Below the pieces are notes generated by a model that was given only the letters and a program-made list of their open reading frames with translations, ran no database searches and had not been told where the DNA came from. The translations under genes were made by a program, and so were the position numbers. A DNA stretch of 64,000 nucleotides from Hydrogenophaga sp. (GTDB taxonomy: Bacteria > Pseudomonadota > Gammaproteobacteria > Burkholderiales > Burkholderiaceae_C), in the NCBI RefSeq assembly GCF_025699295.1, contig NZ_JAILWB010000014.1, forward strand, positions 1-64,000, given 5' to 3'. Shown one piece after another: positions 1 to 7,743 of the stretch; the first letter of the stretch is position 1, and each line of letters begins with the position of its first letter.

Positions 1-1378
1 TGATGCCGATGGTGATCTCGCGTTCCTCGATCTGGCCGTCCTCGGTCGTCACCTTGACCCTGGCCTGGCGCGGTCCGCGCGGCACGCGGCCTTGCGCGGA
101 CGGCATACCGTTGCTGACCGCGGTCGAAACCTCCCCGCCGCCAGATGCCTGCGCCTGCTCGCGCTGCTTGCGGCGCTGTTCGCGCAAGCGCTGGCGCTCT
201 TCCTCGCTCAGGTTCTGGAACGCCTCTCGGCTCATGCGCGGGCGCTCGCCGCTGACCTCAGGCGTGGCACCGGCCACCGGTTTGATTGCGGCTGGCGGCG
301 CGGCGCCGGCGGGCTGCGGCGTGGACGGCGACGAAGGTGCCACGTCAGGTCCCCGCCCCCCGGCAGCGCCCCGTGCACCCTGCGTGCCACGCTGGATCGT
401 CAGCGCCGACATCGGCACCACCAGCACGTCCCGGACCTCGGCCACCACGAAGAACACCTGCGCCGTCATGCTGGTCATGAGGCTGCGGTTGGTGTTGGGT
501 ACCTCGAACAGCGCGTTGTAGAGCACCACGTTGTTGGTCACCGTGGGCGTGGGCTCGATCTTCTTGAGCTCGCCGTACCAGCGCCTGCCCTGCCCGCCCA
601 GCGTGGTGAAGTACACCGGCATGCCACCGCGCAGCTTGCTCACATCGGCTTCGGACACCTGGGTCTGCACCGTCATCACCGACAGGTCGGCGATGCGCAT
701 CAGCGTGGGCGCGGACTGGTTGGTGTTGAGCGTCTGGCCCTGGCGCGCGGTGATGCTGACCACAGTGCCCGACATGGGCGCGTAGATGCGGGTGAACTTG
801 AGGTTGGCCTCTTCCACCCGCATGCTGGCCTGCAGCTGCTGCATAGACGCCTTGAGCGACTGGATCTGCACACGCGCGGTCTTCACCGCCGTCTCGGCGT
901 TCTGCAGGGTTTCGACCGTGGTGGCTTCCTCGGCCATCAGGTTCTTCTGCCGCTGCAGGTCGCGTTCGGCCTTGGCCAGCGTGAGTTCGCGCTCGGCCAT
1001 CTGGGCCTGCTGCGAGCGCAGCTGGGCGCGGCTGGCGTCCACGCGCGCCATCGAGGTTTCGGCGTCGATCTCGGCCAGCAGGTCGCCCTCTTTCACCTCG
1101 CTGCCCACTTCCACGTGGATCTTGCGCAACTGGCCCGACACCTGGGCACCCACGTCCACGTAGTCGCGTGGCTGCAGCGAGCCGGTGGCGCTGACCTGGT
1201 CCTCGATGTCGCCGCGCTGCACGGTGGCGGTGATGTAGGCGTTCTCGGTTCTGGCACCCGGTCCCCAGCGGTACCACGCGTACCCGCTGCCTCCCAGCAC
1301 GGCCAGCCCCACCAGCAAGAGCACGGCCAGCCGCCAGGTGCTGCGGCGACGGACAACGGGGACTTTGACTTCGTTCAT
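1..1378 (-). CDS. macA: MacA-like efflux periplasmic adaptor subunit (C-terminus beyond window)
   Basis: Periplasmic membrane-fusion protein of a MacAB-type tripartite exporter, or possibly an RND pump. The ATG at 1376-1378 gives a start reading MNEVKVPVVRRRST followed by one transmembrane anchor (residues about 12-32). A biotinyl-lipoyl-like half (QVSGQLRKIHVEVG), an Ala/Gln-rich coiled-coil hairpin and a second lipoyl half (ARIYAPMSGTV-like: FTRIYAPMSGTVVSI) follow in order. After the beta-barrel is an unusual low-complexity insert of roughly 80 residues, first Pro/Ala/Gly-rich, then Arg/Glu/Gln-rich (SEEERQRLREQRRKQREQ). The frame is open at base 1, so the C-terminal part and any macB partner lie outside. 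It is transcribed divergently from the histidine kinase at 1513, which fits control by that pair. Family is clear; the exact partner is inferred. Confidence 0.88.
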   Translation of the reverse strand, partial: MNEVKVPVVRRRSTWRLAVLLLVGLAVLGGSGYAWYRWGPGARTENAYITATVQRGDIEDQVSATGSLQPRDYVDVGAQVSGQLRKIHVEVGSEVKEGDLLAEIDAETSMARVDASRAQLRSQQAQMAERELTLAKAERDLQRQKNLMAEEATTVETLQNAETAVKTARVQIQSLKASMQQLQASMRVEEANLKFTRIYAPMSGTVVSITARQGQTLNTNQSAPTLMRIADLSVMTVQTQVSEADVSKLRGGMPVYFTTLGGQGRRWYGELKKIEPTPTVTNNVVLYNALFEVPNTNRSLMTSMTAQVFFVVAEVRDVLVVPMSALTIQRGTQGARGAAGGRGPDVAPSSPSTPQPAGAAPPAAIKPVAGATPEVSGERPRMSREAFQNLSEEERQRLREQRRKQREQAQASGGGEVSTAVSNGMPSAQGRVPRGPRQARVKVTTEDGQIEEREITIGI

Positions 1379-1512
1379 ATCGCTTGTCTTGGTGACGGGC
1401 ATGGACCCTGGATGAGGCTGGATACTGCCCGAGAAATATGGAAGGAATGAGCACGTACGAGATCGGCGCTTGCACAAAGTTTGAAAGATTTGGGTTTAGT
1501 CTCGGGCCCATC
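1379..1512. promoter_or_regulatory. Divergent macA / two-component promoter region
   Basis: This 134-base gap separates the two divergent start codons. On the plus strand TTGCAC (1470-1475) followed about 19 bases later by TTTAGT is a weak sigma-70-like pair whose transcript would start almost at the kinase ATG. In-frame upstream ATGs at 1438 and 1447 could extend the kinase; neither has a well-spaced ribosome binding site. Confidence 0.35.
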
Positions 1513-3027
1513 ATGCGCAACGACCGCCCCGCATCGCCCTCCGCCGCCCGCGCCTGGTTCTCGCGCTTCGATACCCTGCGCGTCAAGCTGTTCCTGGCCA
1601 TCGCGGGTGCCAACGTCGTGCTGGTCATGACCGCCTACCTGATCTACGGATGGAGTTTCGACAAAGGCCTGGTGGAGTACCTGAACCAGGCCGACGAGGC
1701 CCGGCTGCAGCCCCTGATCGTGCGGCTGGCCGAAGGCCACCGCCAGCATGGCAGCTGGGACTGGATCGCGCAGGACCACCAGCGCTGGCAGGACCTCTCG
1801 CGCGAGGTGCTGGGCACTGGCCGCATTCCCCGCCGCGCGGCGGAGCCGTCGGTGGCGGCGGGTGACCTGCCAGCCACCCCACCCGAACCACCCCCACAGG
1901 CCCGAACCGAAGCGCCGCGCGTACCGCCAGCCCTCACCATCGACCCGCGGCTGTTGCTGCTCGACCCAGCTCGGCAGGTGCTCATCGGCCCCACGCACCG
2001 GGTGGAACAGGCCGTGCTCAAGCCCATCCTGGTGGACAACACCCTCGCAGGCTACCTGGGTTACGTGCCGCGCCTGCAGATGGTGACTTCGCTGGAGCGG
2101 GTGTTCCTTGCGCAGCAGACGCGCACCTTCGCCGCCATCGCGCTGGGCATGCTGGCGGCGGTGCTGCTCAACGCGGCACTGATCGCGCGCTGGCTCTCGC
2201 GGCGGCTGCGCGTGCTGGGCGAAGGCACGGCCGCCATCGCCCAGGGCGATTACGGCGTGCGCCTGCCCGCCCAAGGCCACGACGAACTGGCCCAGCTCGC
2301 CCTGGCGTTCAACCACATGGCCACCTCGCTGCAGGCCGCGCAGCAAGCCCGCCGGCAGTGGATCGCCGACATCGCGCACGAGCTGCGCACGCCGCTGGCG
2401 ACGCTGCGCGCCGAGATCGAAGCCCTGCAGGATGGCGTGCGCCGCCCCGACGCGGCCAACCTGGACTCGCTCGCGCAGGAGGTACACCGGCTCACGCGGC
2501 TGGTGGATGACTTGCGGCTGCTCTCGCTCTCCGACCTCGGCGCGCTGGACTACCGCCTGGCGCCGGTCGACCTGGGCCGCTTCGTGGACCACCACCTGGG
2601 CGACGCCGCTGGCCTGCCGGGCCAACGGCTGCAGTTGCGCAGCGAACTGGACGAAGGCGTGGAAATCCGCGCCGACGGCGACCGCCTGGACCAGGTGCTG
2701 TCCAACCTGCTGCAGAACACGCAGCGCTACAGCAGCGCGCCGGCCACGCTGCACGTGCAGGTGCGCCGCGAGGGCGCCGAGGCCCGGCTCACCTGGGAAG
2801 ACACCGGGCCCGGTGTCCCCCCCGAGGCGTTGCACCGCCTGACAGAGCGCCTCTACCGGGTGGACGAATCCCGCGCCAGCGCCAGTGGCGGCTCGGGCCT
2901 GGGCCTGGCGATCGCGCGTGCCATCGTCGAAGGCCATGGCGGGCGCATGCGGGCGTCGGCCAGCGCGCTCGGTGGCCTGCGCTGGGATATCTGGCTGCCC
3001 CTGGACCCGGAGGCGGTGCATGGCTGA
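1513..3027 (+). CDS. BaeS-like sensor histidine kinase
   Basis: Inner-membrane sensor kinase, about 504 residues from the ATG at 1513. A first transmembrane segment lies near residues 22-46. A periplasmic domain with a Pro-rich stretch follows, then a second transmembrane segment near 205-225 and a HAMP linker. The H-box is WIADIAHELRTPLATLRAEI with phosphoacceptor His289. N box (LSNLLQNTQRYS), G1 (WEDTGPGVP) and G2 (GGSGLGLAI) of the ATPase domain are all present. The gene overlaps the response regulator by 8 bases, so they form one operon. Position next to macA suggests envelope-stress control of efflux, as for BaeSR. The start is uncertain because 1438 and 1447 are in-frame alternatives. 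The class is certain; the ligand is unknown. Confidence 0.9.
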   Translation: MRNDRPASPSAARAWFSRFDTLRVKLFLAIAGANVVLVMTAYLIYGWSFDKGLVEYLNQADEARLQPLIVRLAEGHRQHGSWDWIAQDHQRWQDLSREVLGTGRIPRRAAEPSVAAGDLPATPPEPPPQARTEAPRVPPALTIDPRLLLLDPARQVLIGPTHRVEQAVLKPILVDNTLAGYLGYVPRLQMVTSLERVFLAQQTRTFAAIALGMLAAVLLNAALIARWLSRRLRVLGEGTAAIAQGDYGVRLPAQGHDELAQLALAFNHMATSLQAAQQARRQWIADIAHELRTPLATLRAEIEALQDGVRRPDAANLDSLAQEVHRLTRLVDDLRLLSLSDLGALDYRLAPVDLGRFVDHHLGDAAGLPGQRLQLRSELDEGVEIRADGDRLDQVLSNLLQNTQRYSSAPATLHVQVRREGAEARLTWEDTGPGVPPEALHRLTERLYRVDESRASASGGSGLGLAIARAIVEGHGGRMRASASALGGLRWDIWLPLDPEAVHG

Positions 3028-3715
3028 GCGCATCCTGATCGTCGAGGACGAGAACAAGATCGCCAGCGTGCTGCTGGATTACCTGGCGCAGTCGGGCTTT
3101 CGCACGCACCACCTCACGCGCGGCGACGAGGTGCAAGCCTGGCTGGAGCACAACCCGGTCGACCTCGTGCTGCTGGACCTGATGCTGCCGGGCAGGAGCG
3201 GGCTGGACGTCTGCAAAGCCCTGCGCGCCGGCGCGCCCGGACAACCGGCGCCGGCCATCATCATGGTGACCGCGCGGGTGGAGGAGATCGACCGCCTGCT
3301 TGGCCTGGAACTCGGTGCCGATGACTACATCTGCAAACCCTTCAGCCCGCGCGAGGTGGTGGCCCGCGTGAAGGCGGTGCTGCGCCGCGGCACGCATGCC
3401 GTTGTGCCGGTCGACGAAAACCCCGACGGCCTGAAACTGGACGACGCGGCCTGGCGCGCCACGCTCGCCGGACACGATCTGGGCCTGACCGCCGTGGAAT
3501 ATCAGTTGCTCAAGGTGCTCAGCGCGCGGCCCGGGCGCATCTTCTCGCGCGAACAGCTCATGGACGCCATGTACCAGGACGAGCGCATCGTCTCGGACCG
3601 CACGGTCGACAGCCACATCAAGAAGCTGCGGCGCAAGATCGACGAACATCTGCCCGATCAGGAGCTGATCCATTCTGTCTACGGGCTCGGCTACCGGTTC
3701 GACCCACCGTTGTAG
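3020..3715 (+). CDS. OmpR/BaeR-like response regulator
   Basis: Cytoplasmic DNA-binding response regulator of 231 residues. The receiver domain (1-120) has the acidic pair in VEDE, phosphoacceptor Asp53 in LVLLDLMLP, the conserved Thr in VTAR and Lys in CKPFSP. The C-terminal half is an OmpR-type winged helix (LTAVEYQLLKVLSARPGR; SDRTVDSHIKKLRRKI; GLGYRF). The start ATG lies inside the last codons of the upstream kinase (8-base overlap), indicating translational coupling. It most resembles BaeR/CreB. Likely targets are the divergent efflux genes, but this is inference from position. Confidence 0.93.
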   Translation: MAERILIVEDENKIASVLLDYLAQSGFRTHHLTRGDEVQAWLEHNPVDLVLLDLMLPGRSGLDVCKALRAGAPGQPAPAIIMVTARVEEIDRLLGLELGADDYICKPFSPREVVARVKAVLRRGTHAVVPVDENPDGLKLDDAAWRATLAGHDLGLTAVEYQLLKVLSARPGRIFSREQLMDAMYQDERIVSDRTVDSHIKKLRRKIDEHLPDQELIHSVYGLGYRFDPPL

Positions 3716-3777
3716 CGCACCCCCCGCGGCGCCTCTGTCGGGACCGTCGATATGTGGCCTTTTTTCATGGGCATCAT

Positions 3778-3796
3778 GAGAATGCGAAAGATTCTC
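3778..3796 (+). promoter_or_regulatory. Fur box ahead of the tonB operon
   Basis: GAGAATGCGAAAGATTCTC has perfect 6-base inverted arms around a 7-base centre and matches the 19-base Fur consensus GATAATGATAATCATTATC at 13 positions by eye. A TAGAAT (3800-3805) just downstream can serve as -10, so bound Fur would block RNA polymerase. This fits iron repression of tonB-exbBD-hemP. Confidence 0.7.
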
Positions 3797-3858
3797 GTTT
3801 AGAATGACTGCTCATTCCTGCCTCACGCTGCATCCGCCGCCCAAGCGAAAGGAGTCTC

Positions 3859-3939
3859 ATGGTCACCGGTCTCGCCGTTCTCGGCTCCAGCCTCATGCTC
3901 ATGCTGCTCGCCGCGTGGTGGATTTTTCGACACAGGTAG
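3859..3939 (+). CDS. Possible 26-residue single-span membrane protein
   Basis: A 26-codon ORF beginning MVTGLAVLGSSLML and ending in AAWWIFRHR. It has a strong ribosome binding site (AAAGGAG, 3848-3854) four bases before its ATG and sits between the Fur box and tonB as the first ORF of the transcript. Residues about 3-23 form one hydrophobic span and the RHR tail would face the cytoplasm. No family is recognised. It could be a real small protein, for example a TonB-complex accessory, or a leader ORF that tunes tonB translation. Confidence 0.5.
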   Translation: MVTGLAVLGSSLMLMLLAAWWIFRHR

Positions 3940-4003
3940 TTCATAACAAGGCCTGAACCCAGGCCCGCGATCCCGTTCCGCAGCGCTTACCCTCCCACTG
4001 ACC

Positions 4004-4732
4004 ATGCCTTCCGCCAGCGCCCGTCTCGCGCCTCCCATGACATCGCCATCCGGCCTGCAACCGCGTCGCCTCAACCGCCGCATTCTGGTGGTGGGTGCGG
4101 TGGTGGGTTTTCATGTGCTGGCCGTGTGGGCGCTGCAGACCGGTCTGCTGCGCCGTGCCGTGGAAATGGTGATTCCGGTCCAGGTGCTGGCCGAGATGAT
4201 CGAGCCCGCGCAACCCCTGGTCACCCCGGAGCCACCCCCACCGGCACCGGTCGTGCAACCGCCCAGGCCCAAGCCGAGGCCCCAGCCCGCCGCGCGGCCC
4301 GAGCCGGTGCCCCAGCCCGTGCTGCAACCCGAACCCTCCCCGGTGGCCCCGGTCGTCGCGCCCCCCGAGCCCGCGCCACCCGTGGTCGTGAGCGCGCCCA
4401 CGCCAGCGCCTGCGCCGCCCGCTCCGCCAGCGCCGCCGGCTCCCCCTCGCATCGAACTGCCTTCCAGCAGCGCGGACTACCTCAACAACCCGCGCCCGCC
4501 CTACCCGCCCCTGTCGAAACGCATGGGCGAGCAGGGCAAGGTCGTGGTGCGCGTGTTCATCGAAACCGATGGCACGGCCAGCAAGGCCGAGATCCGCACG
4601 TCCAGTGGCTACGACCGACTGGACCAGACCGCCCTGCAAACCGTGCTGCGCTGGCGCTACGTGCCCGGCAAACGCGCCGGGGTGGCCGAAGCCATGTGGT
4701 TCAACATCCCCATCAGTTTCGTTCTGGAATAA
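4004..4732 (+). CDS. tonB: Energy transducer TonB
   Basis: Inner-membrane-anchored protein that passes proton-motive force from ExbBD to outer-membrane TonB-dependent receptors. About 242 residues: a short cytoplasmic N-terminus, one transmembrane helix (residues about 26-46, RRILVVGAVVGFHVLAVWAL), a long Pro/Ala/Glu/Arg periplasmic spacer (about 65-150, PRPKPRPQP) and a TonB_C domain (about 155-242; PPYPPLSKRMGEQGKV, LRWRYVPGKR). Neither the ATG at 4004 nor the one at 4037 has a clear ribosome binding site, so the N-terminus may be 11 residues shorter. It is followed 26 bases later by exbB, and a Fur box lies upstream. Confidence 0.93.
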   Translation: MPSASARLAPPMTSPSGLQPRRLNRRILVVGAVVGFHVLAVWALQTGLLRRAVEMVIPVQVLAEMIEPAQPLVTPEPPPPAPVVQPPRPKPRPQPAARPEPVPQPVLQPEPSPVAPVVAPPEPAPPVVVSAPTPAPAPPAPPAPPAPPRIELPSSSADYLNNPRPPYPPLSKRMGEQGKVVVRVFIETDGTASKAEIRTSSGYDRLDQTALQTVLRWRYVPGKRAGVAEAMWFNIPISFVLE

Positions 4733-4758
4733 ACCCTTTCCCTTGGAGTCAGAGAATC

Positions 4759-5514
4759 ATGGATCCGCAAATCGCATCAACGGGCCTCGCCCACGTCTGG
4801 TCGCAGGGCGACTGGGTCATCCGCTCGGTGGCCGTGGTGCTGCTGGTGATGTCGCTCGCCACCTGGATCATCATCCTGTGGAAGGCACTCGACCAGCGCG
4901 CCCAGCGCGCCCAGGCCAAGGGCGTGGAAGGCTTCTGGCACAGCGCCGACTTCGCCGAAGGGCTGGACAAGCTGGGCTCATCCGTCGAGGGCAACCCGTT
5001 TCGCGCCGCGGCCCTGGAAGGCCGCGAGGCCACGCGCCACATCCTGCACAAGGACGGCCACAACGGCAGCCCGCCCCAGCGCCAGTTGCACGACAGCCTT
5101 GACGTGAGCGACTGGGTCGAGCGTTCGCTGCGCAAGAGCGTGGACGACTTCACTGCCCGCTCGCAAAGTGGTCTGTCCGTGCTGGCATCGGTGGCTTCCA
5201 CCGCGCCGTTCGTGGGCCTGTTCGGCACGGTCTGGGGCATTTACCACGCCCTGCTGAGCATTGGCGCGGCGGGTCAGGTCAGCATCGACCGCGTCGCGGG
5301 TCCGATCGGCGAGGCGCTGATCATGACGGCCCTGGGCCTGCTGGTCGCCATTCCCGCCGTGCTGGGCTACAACGCCCTGGTGCGCGGCAACAAGGGCATC
5401 AGCCACCAGCTCAACCGCTTCGCGCACGACCTGCACGCCTACTTCGTCACTGGTGCCCGGGTGAGCTCCGGCGCCGCTGACGGCAAGGTGCTGCCAATGA
5501 AGAAAGCCTCCTGA
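4759..5514 (+). CDS. exbB: TonB-system proton channel subunit ExbB
   Basis: MotA/TolQ/ExbB-family inner-membrane protein, 251 residues. It has three transmembrane helices: residues about 17-40 (VAVVLLVMSLATWIIILW), about 140-165 (ASTAPFVGLFGTVWGIYHAL) and about 185-210 (EALIMTALGLLVAIPAVLGYN). The GLFGTVWGI and AIPAVLGYN motifs are typical of ExbB/TolQ. A GGAGTCAGAGAATC sequence places a ribosome binding site before the ATG at 4759. It energises TonB with ExbD. It lies between tonB and exbD with short gaps, so all are cotranscribed. Confidence 0.95.
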   Translation: MDPQIASTGLAHVWSQGDWVIRSVAVVLLVMSLATWIIILWKALDQRAQRAQAKGVEGFWHSADFAEGLDKLGSSVEGNPFRAAALEGREATRHILHKDGHNGSPPQRQLHDSLDVSDWVERSLRKSVDDFTARSQSGLSVLASVASTAPFVGLFGTVWGIYHALLSIGAAGQVSIDRVAGPIGEALIMTALGLLVAIPAVLGYNALVRGNKGISHQLNRFAHDLHAYFVTGARVSSGAADGKVLPMKKAS

Positions 5515-5525
5515 GGAGTCGCGCC

Positions 5526-5936
5526 ATGGCCATCGGAACCCAACAGGACGGCGACGAGGTGATGAGCGAGATCAACATGATCCCGTTCATCGACGTGATG
5601 CTGGTGCTGCTGATCATCTTCATCATCACGGTGCCGGTGATCAAGCACGCGGTCAACATCGAACTGCCGCAGGCCAGCATCGAGAAGGTGCAGGACAAGC
5701 CCGAAAACATCCGCCTGTCCGTGGATGCGGACGGGGTCTACTACTGGAACGACCAGCGCATCGAAGACGTCGACTTCGCGGCTCGCCTGGAAGCGGCCGC
5801 AGCCCAGGACCCTCAACCCGAACTTCACATCCGCGGCGACAAGGCGGTGCGTTACGAACGCGTGGCGCAGGCCATGGCCACCGCGCAGCGCAGCGGCGTG
5901 CGCAAGATCGGCTTCATCACCGAGCCCGCACCATGA
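5526..5936 (+). CDS. exbD: TonB-system subunit ExbD
   Basis: ExbD/TolR-family protein of 136 residues. It has one transmembrane helix near residues 20-40 carrying the essential membrane Asp in IPFIDVMLVLLIIFIIT. The rest is a periplasmic domain ending IGFITEPAP. GAGG at 5513-5516 supports the ATG at 5526. Its stop codon overlaps the hemP start by four bases (ATGA), tying heme uptake to the energising complex. Confidence 0.95.
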   Translation: MAIGTQQDGDEVMSEINMIPFIDVMLVLLIIFIITVPVIKHAVNIELPQASIEKVQDKPENIRLSVDADGVYYWNDQRIEDVDFAARLEAAAAQDPQPELHIRGDKAVRYERVAQAMATAQRSGVRKIGFITEPAP

Positions 5937-6133
5937 ACACCACGCCCACCCCTCGTCAGGCCCCCCTGGCAGGCGATGCGCCAGCACCCGCCACGCCCGA
6001 GCTCAACGGCCCGGTGCCGGTGCTGCCCAGCGCCGAGCTGCTGCGCGGCCAGAAGGCGGTGGCCATCGATCACAACGGATCGCTCTACCGGCTGCAGACC
6101 ACGCGCCAGGGCAAGCTGATCCTCACCAAGTAA
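5933..6133 (+). CDS. hemP: Hemin uptake protein HemP
   Basis: Small (66 residue) HemP/HmuP-family protein. The conserved C-terminal half reads LLRGQKAVAIDHNGSLYRL followed by a tail ending GKLILTK, the family signature. The first 30 residues are Pro/Ala-rich and variable. In Burkholderiales HemP is needed for heme use and is Fur-controlled. Here it is translationally coupled to exbD (4-base overlap) and shares the Fur box at 3778. No heme receptor gene is present in the window, so the receptor is encoded elsewhere. Confidence 0.85.
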   Translation: MNTTPTPRQAPLAGDAPAPATPELNGPVPVLPSAELLRGQKAVAIDHNGSLYRLQTTRQGKLILTK

Positions 6134-6216
6134 GGCATCCCGGCGCGTTGCAACAAATTTCCATCGTGGGGCGACCCGGGGATCACAGCTCCCCGCGCGT
6201 CGTTTTTGGCCAGCCA

Positions 6217-6250
6217 GGGGGCACCTTGCCCCGGTAGCCAGGCATTTTTT
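6217..6250 (+). terminator. Possible terminator of the tonB-hemP operon
   Basis: GGGGC (6218-6222) and GCCCC (6228-6232) can pair around a five-base loop, and a run of six T follows at 6245-6250. The 12-base gap between stem and T-run makes this a weak candidate. Confidence 0.3.
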
Positions 6251-6258
6251 CCCGCGAC

Positions 6259-6666
6259 TCAGAGTCCGATCGCCGCGATGCCGGCCCGAGCGATCTGCGC
6301 GTCTTCGGTGGATTTCACCCCGCTCACCCCCACCGCGCCAATGCACTGGCCGTCCTTCATGATCGGCACGCCTCCCTCGAGCATGCCGGCCAGCAGGGGG
6401 GCGCTCAGGAAGGAGGTGCGCCCCTGGTTGATCACGTCCTCGTAGATCTTGCTCTCGCGCCGGCCCATGGCGGCGGTATGGGCTTTGGCCGGTGCAATGT
6501 GCGACGAGATGGCGGCCGCGCCGTCCTGCCGTTGCAGCCACAACAGGTGTCCACCGTCGTCAACGATGGCGATCGTGACCGCCCAGTGATTCTTCAGCGC
6601 CTCGGCTTCGGCCGCGGCGGCGATGAGTTTGACGTCGGCGATTTCCAGAACTGCCTTGTTTTTCAT
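6259..6666 (-). CDS. GlcG/HbpS family heme-binding protein
   Basis: A 135-residue protein of the GlcG/HbpS (DUF336) family; members bind heme or act beside glycolate oxidase genes. Visible features are the N-terminal LEIADVKLIAAAAEAEA, the central VDDGGHLLWLQRQDGA, and the Gly-rich C-terminal PIMKDGQCIGAVGVSGV. No signal peptide is seen, so it is probably cytoplasmic. It converges on the tonB-exbBD-hemP operon, which favours a heme-related role over glycolate use. The family is confident; the function is inferred from the neighbours. Confidence 0.8.
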   Translation of the reverse strand: MKNKAVLEIADVKLIAAAAEAEALKNHWAVTIAIVDDGGHLLWLQRQDGAAAISSHIAPAKAHTAAMGRRESKIYEDVINQGRTSFLSAPLLAGMLEGGVPIMKDGQCIGAVGVSGVKSTEDAQIARAGIAAIGL

Positions 6667-6825
6667 GAACTTGGTCCCAATTGGTGGATCAGAGAAGGAT
6701 TGCAGACCGGAGCTTAAACGCGTCGGCGCGCTGCGGGAACGATAACGCGTGCATTGGCGCCCCGCCAGTCACAAGTGCCCTGACCAAAAAGGCGCGTTCC
6801 GCACACGCCGGCCGCTGCAGCCCCC

Positions 6826-6866
6826 TACAATGCAATTTCGCCGGTTGCGCGTCATTCCGACGCGCA
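6826..6866 (+). promoter_or_regulatory. Candidate -10 and leader hairpin before the Bax-inhibitor gene
   Basis: TACAAT (6826-6831) is a good -10 with no convincing -35. Just downstream TGCGCGTC (6846-6853) and GACGCGCA (6859-6866) form a perfect 8-base stem with a five-base loop. It would sit near the 5' end of the transcript, about 40 bases before the start codon at 6909. Confidence 0.4.
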
Positions 6867-6908
6867 GCGACCGGCACCAGGCGTCAGATGATGAAGGAGA
6901 TCACCACC

Positions 6909-7604
6909 ATGACCGACCACGTACAGACCAGCGGGCGCTTCGGCACCGCCGTCTCTTCCGATGCACTGCGCAACAAAGTCATGCGCAACACCTACTGGCT
7001 GCTGGCCCTGTCCATGCTGCCGACGGTGCTGGGCGCCTGGATCGGCGTGCAGACCGGCATCACCGCCGGGTTGACCGGAGGCATGGGCCTGATCGTCTTC
7101 CTGGGCGGCGCCTTCGGCTTCATGTTCGCGATCGAGAAGACCAAGAACTCGGCCGCCGGCGTGCCCGTGCTGCTGGCGTTCACCTTCTTCATGGGCCTGA
7201 TGCTCTCGCGCCTGCTGGCCGCGGTGCTGGGATTTTCCAACGGGTCGAGCCTGATCATGACCGCCTTCGGTGGTACCGCCGGTGTGTTCTTCATCATGGC
7301 CAACCTCTCGACCGTGATCAAGCGCGACCTCTCTGGCATGGGCAAGTGGCTCTTCGTGGGCGCCCTGGCCATCATGGTCGGCGCGATCATCAACGTGTTC
7401 GTGGGCAGCCCGGCGGGCATGGCCGTGATCGCCACCCTGGCCATCATGGTGTTCAGCCTCTACCTGCTGTACGACCTCAAACGCATCGTCGATGGCGGCG
7501 AGACCAACTACATCACCGCCACGCTGGGCCTGTACCTGAGCGTGTTCAACATCTTCCAGAGCCTGCTGATGCTGCTGGGCCTGTTCGGCGGCGAACGCGA
7601 CTAA
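6909..7604 (+). CDS. Bax inhibitor-1/YccA family integral membrane protein
   Basis: A 231-residue BI-1 (YccA/YbhL) family protein with about seven transmembrane helices. It begins MTDHVQTSGRFGTAVSSD, followed by NKVMRNTYWLLALSM, which opens the first helix. The Asp-bearing segment LYLLYDLKRIVDGGETNYI before the last helix is the family's Ca2+/pH-sensing signature. AAGGAG at 6894-6899 fixes the start at 6909. E. coli YccA interacts with FtsH; that role is possible here. It is a single-gene unit ending in a strong terminator. Confidence 0.9.
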   Translation: MTDHVQTSGRFGTAVSSDALRNKVMRNTYWLLALSMLPTVLGAWIGVQTGITAGLTGGMGLIVFLGGAFGFMFAIEKTKNSAAGVPVLLAFTFFMGLMLSRLLAAVLGFSNGSSLIMTAFGGTAGVFFIMANLSTVIKRDLSGMGKWLFVGALAIMVGAIINVFVGSPAGMAVIATLAIMVFSLYLLYDLKRIVDGGETNYITATLGLYLSVFNIFQSLLMLLGLFGGERD

Positions 7605-7625
7605 GCGGGCCCTCCCGCCGACGAG

Positions 7626-7650
7626 AAAGGACCTTCGGGTCCTTTTTCTT
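7626..7650 (+). terminator. Rho-independent terminator with TTCG tetraloop
   Basis: AAAGGACC and GGTCCTTT form an 8-base stem around a TTCG loop, running into a T-rich tail (7643-7650). It lies 21 bases after the BI-1 stop codon. Confidence 0.9.
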
Positions 7651-7743
7651 TGCCTGTTGCGGTGGTCGCGATCTTTTTTGTGGCACGGGGCGTCAAGTTC
7701 GGCCCCAAACCGCCGAAACAGGTGAGAACCGACCCGAACAGCC

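Noticed and set aside
345..1628. A 427-residue minus-strand frame at the left edge
   Set aside because: It is an off-frame shadow of the MacA-like adaptor, whose true frame is open to the window edge.
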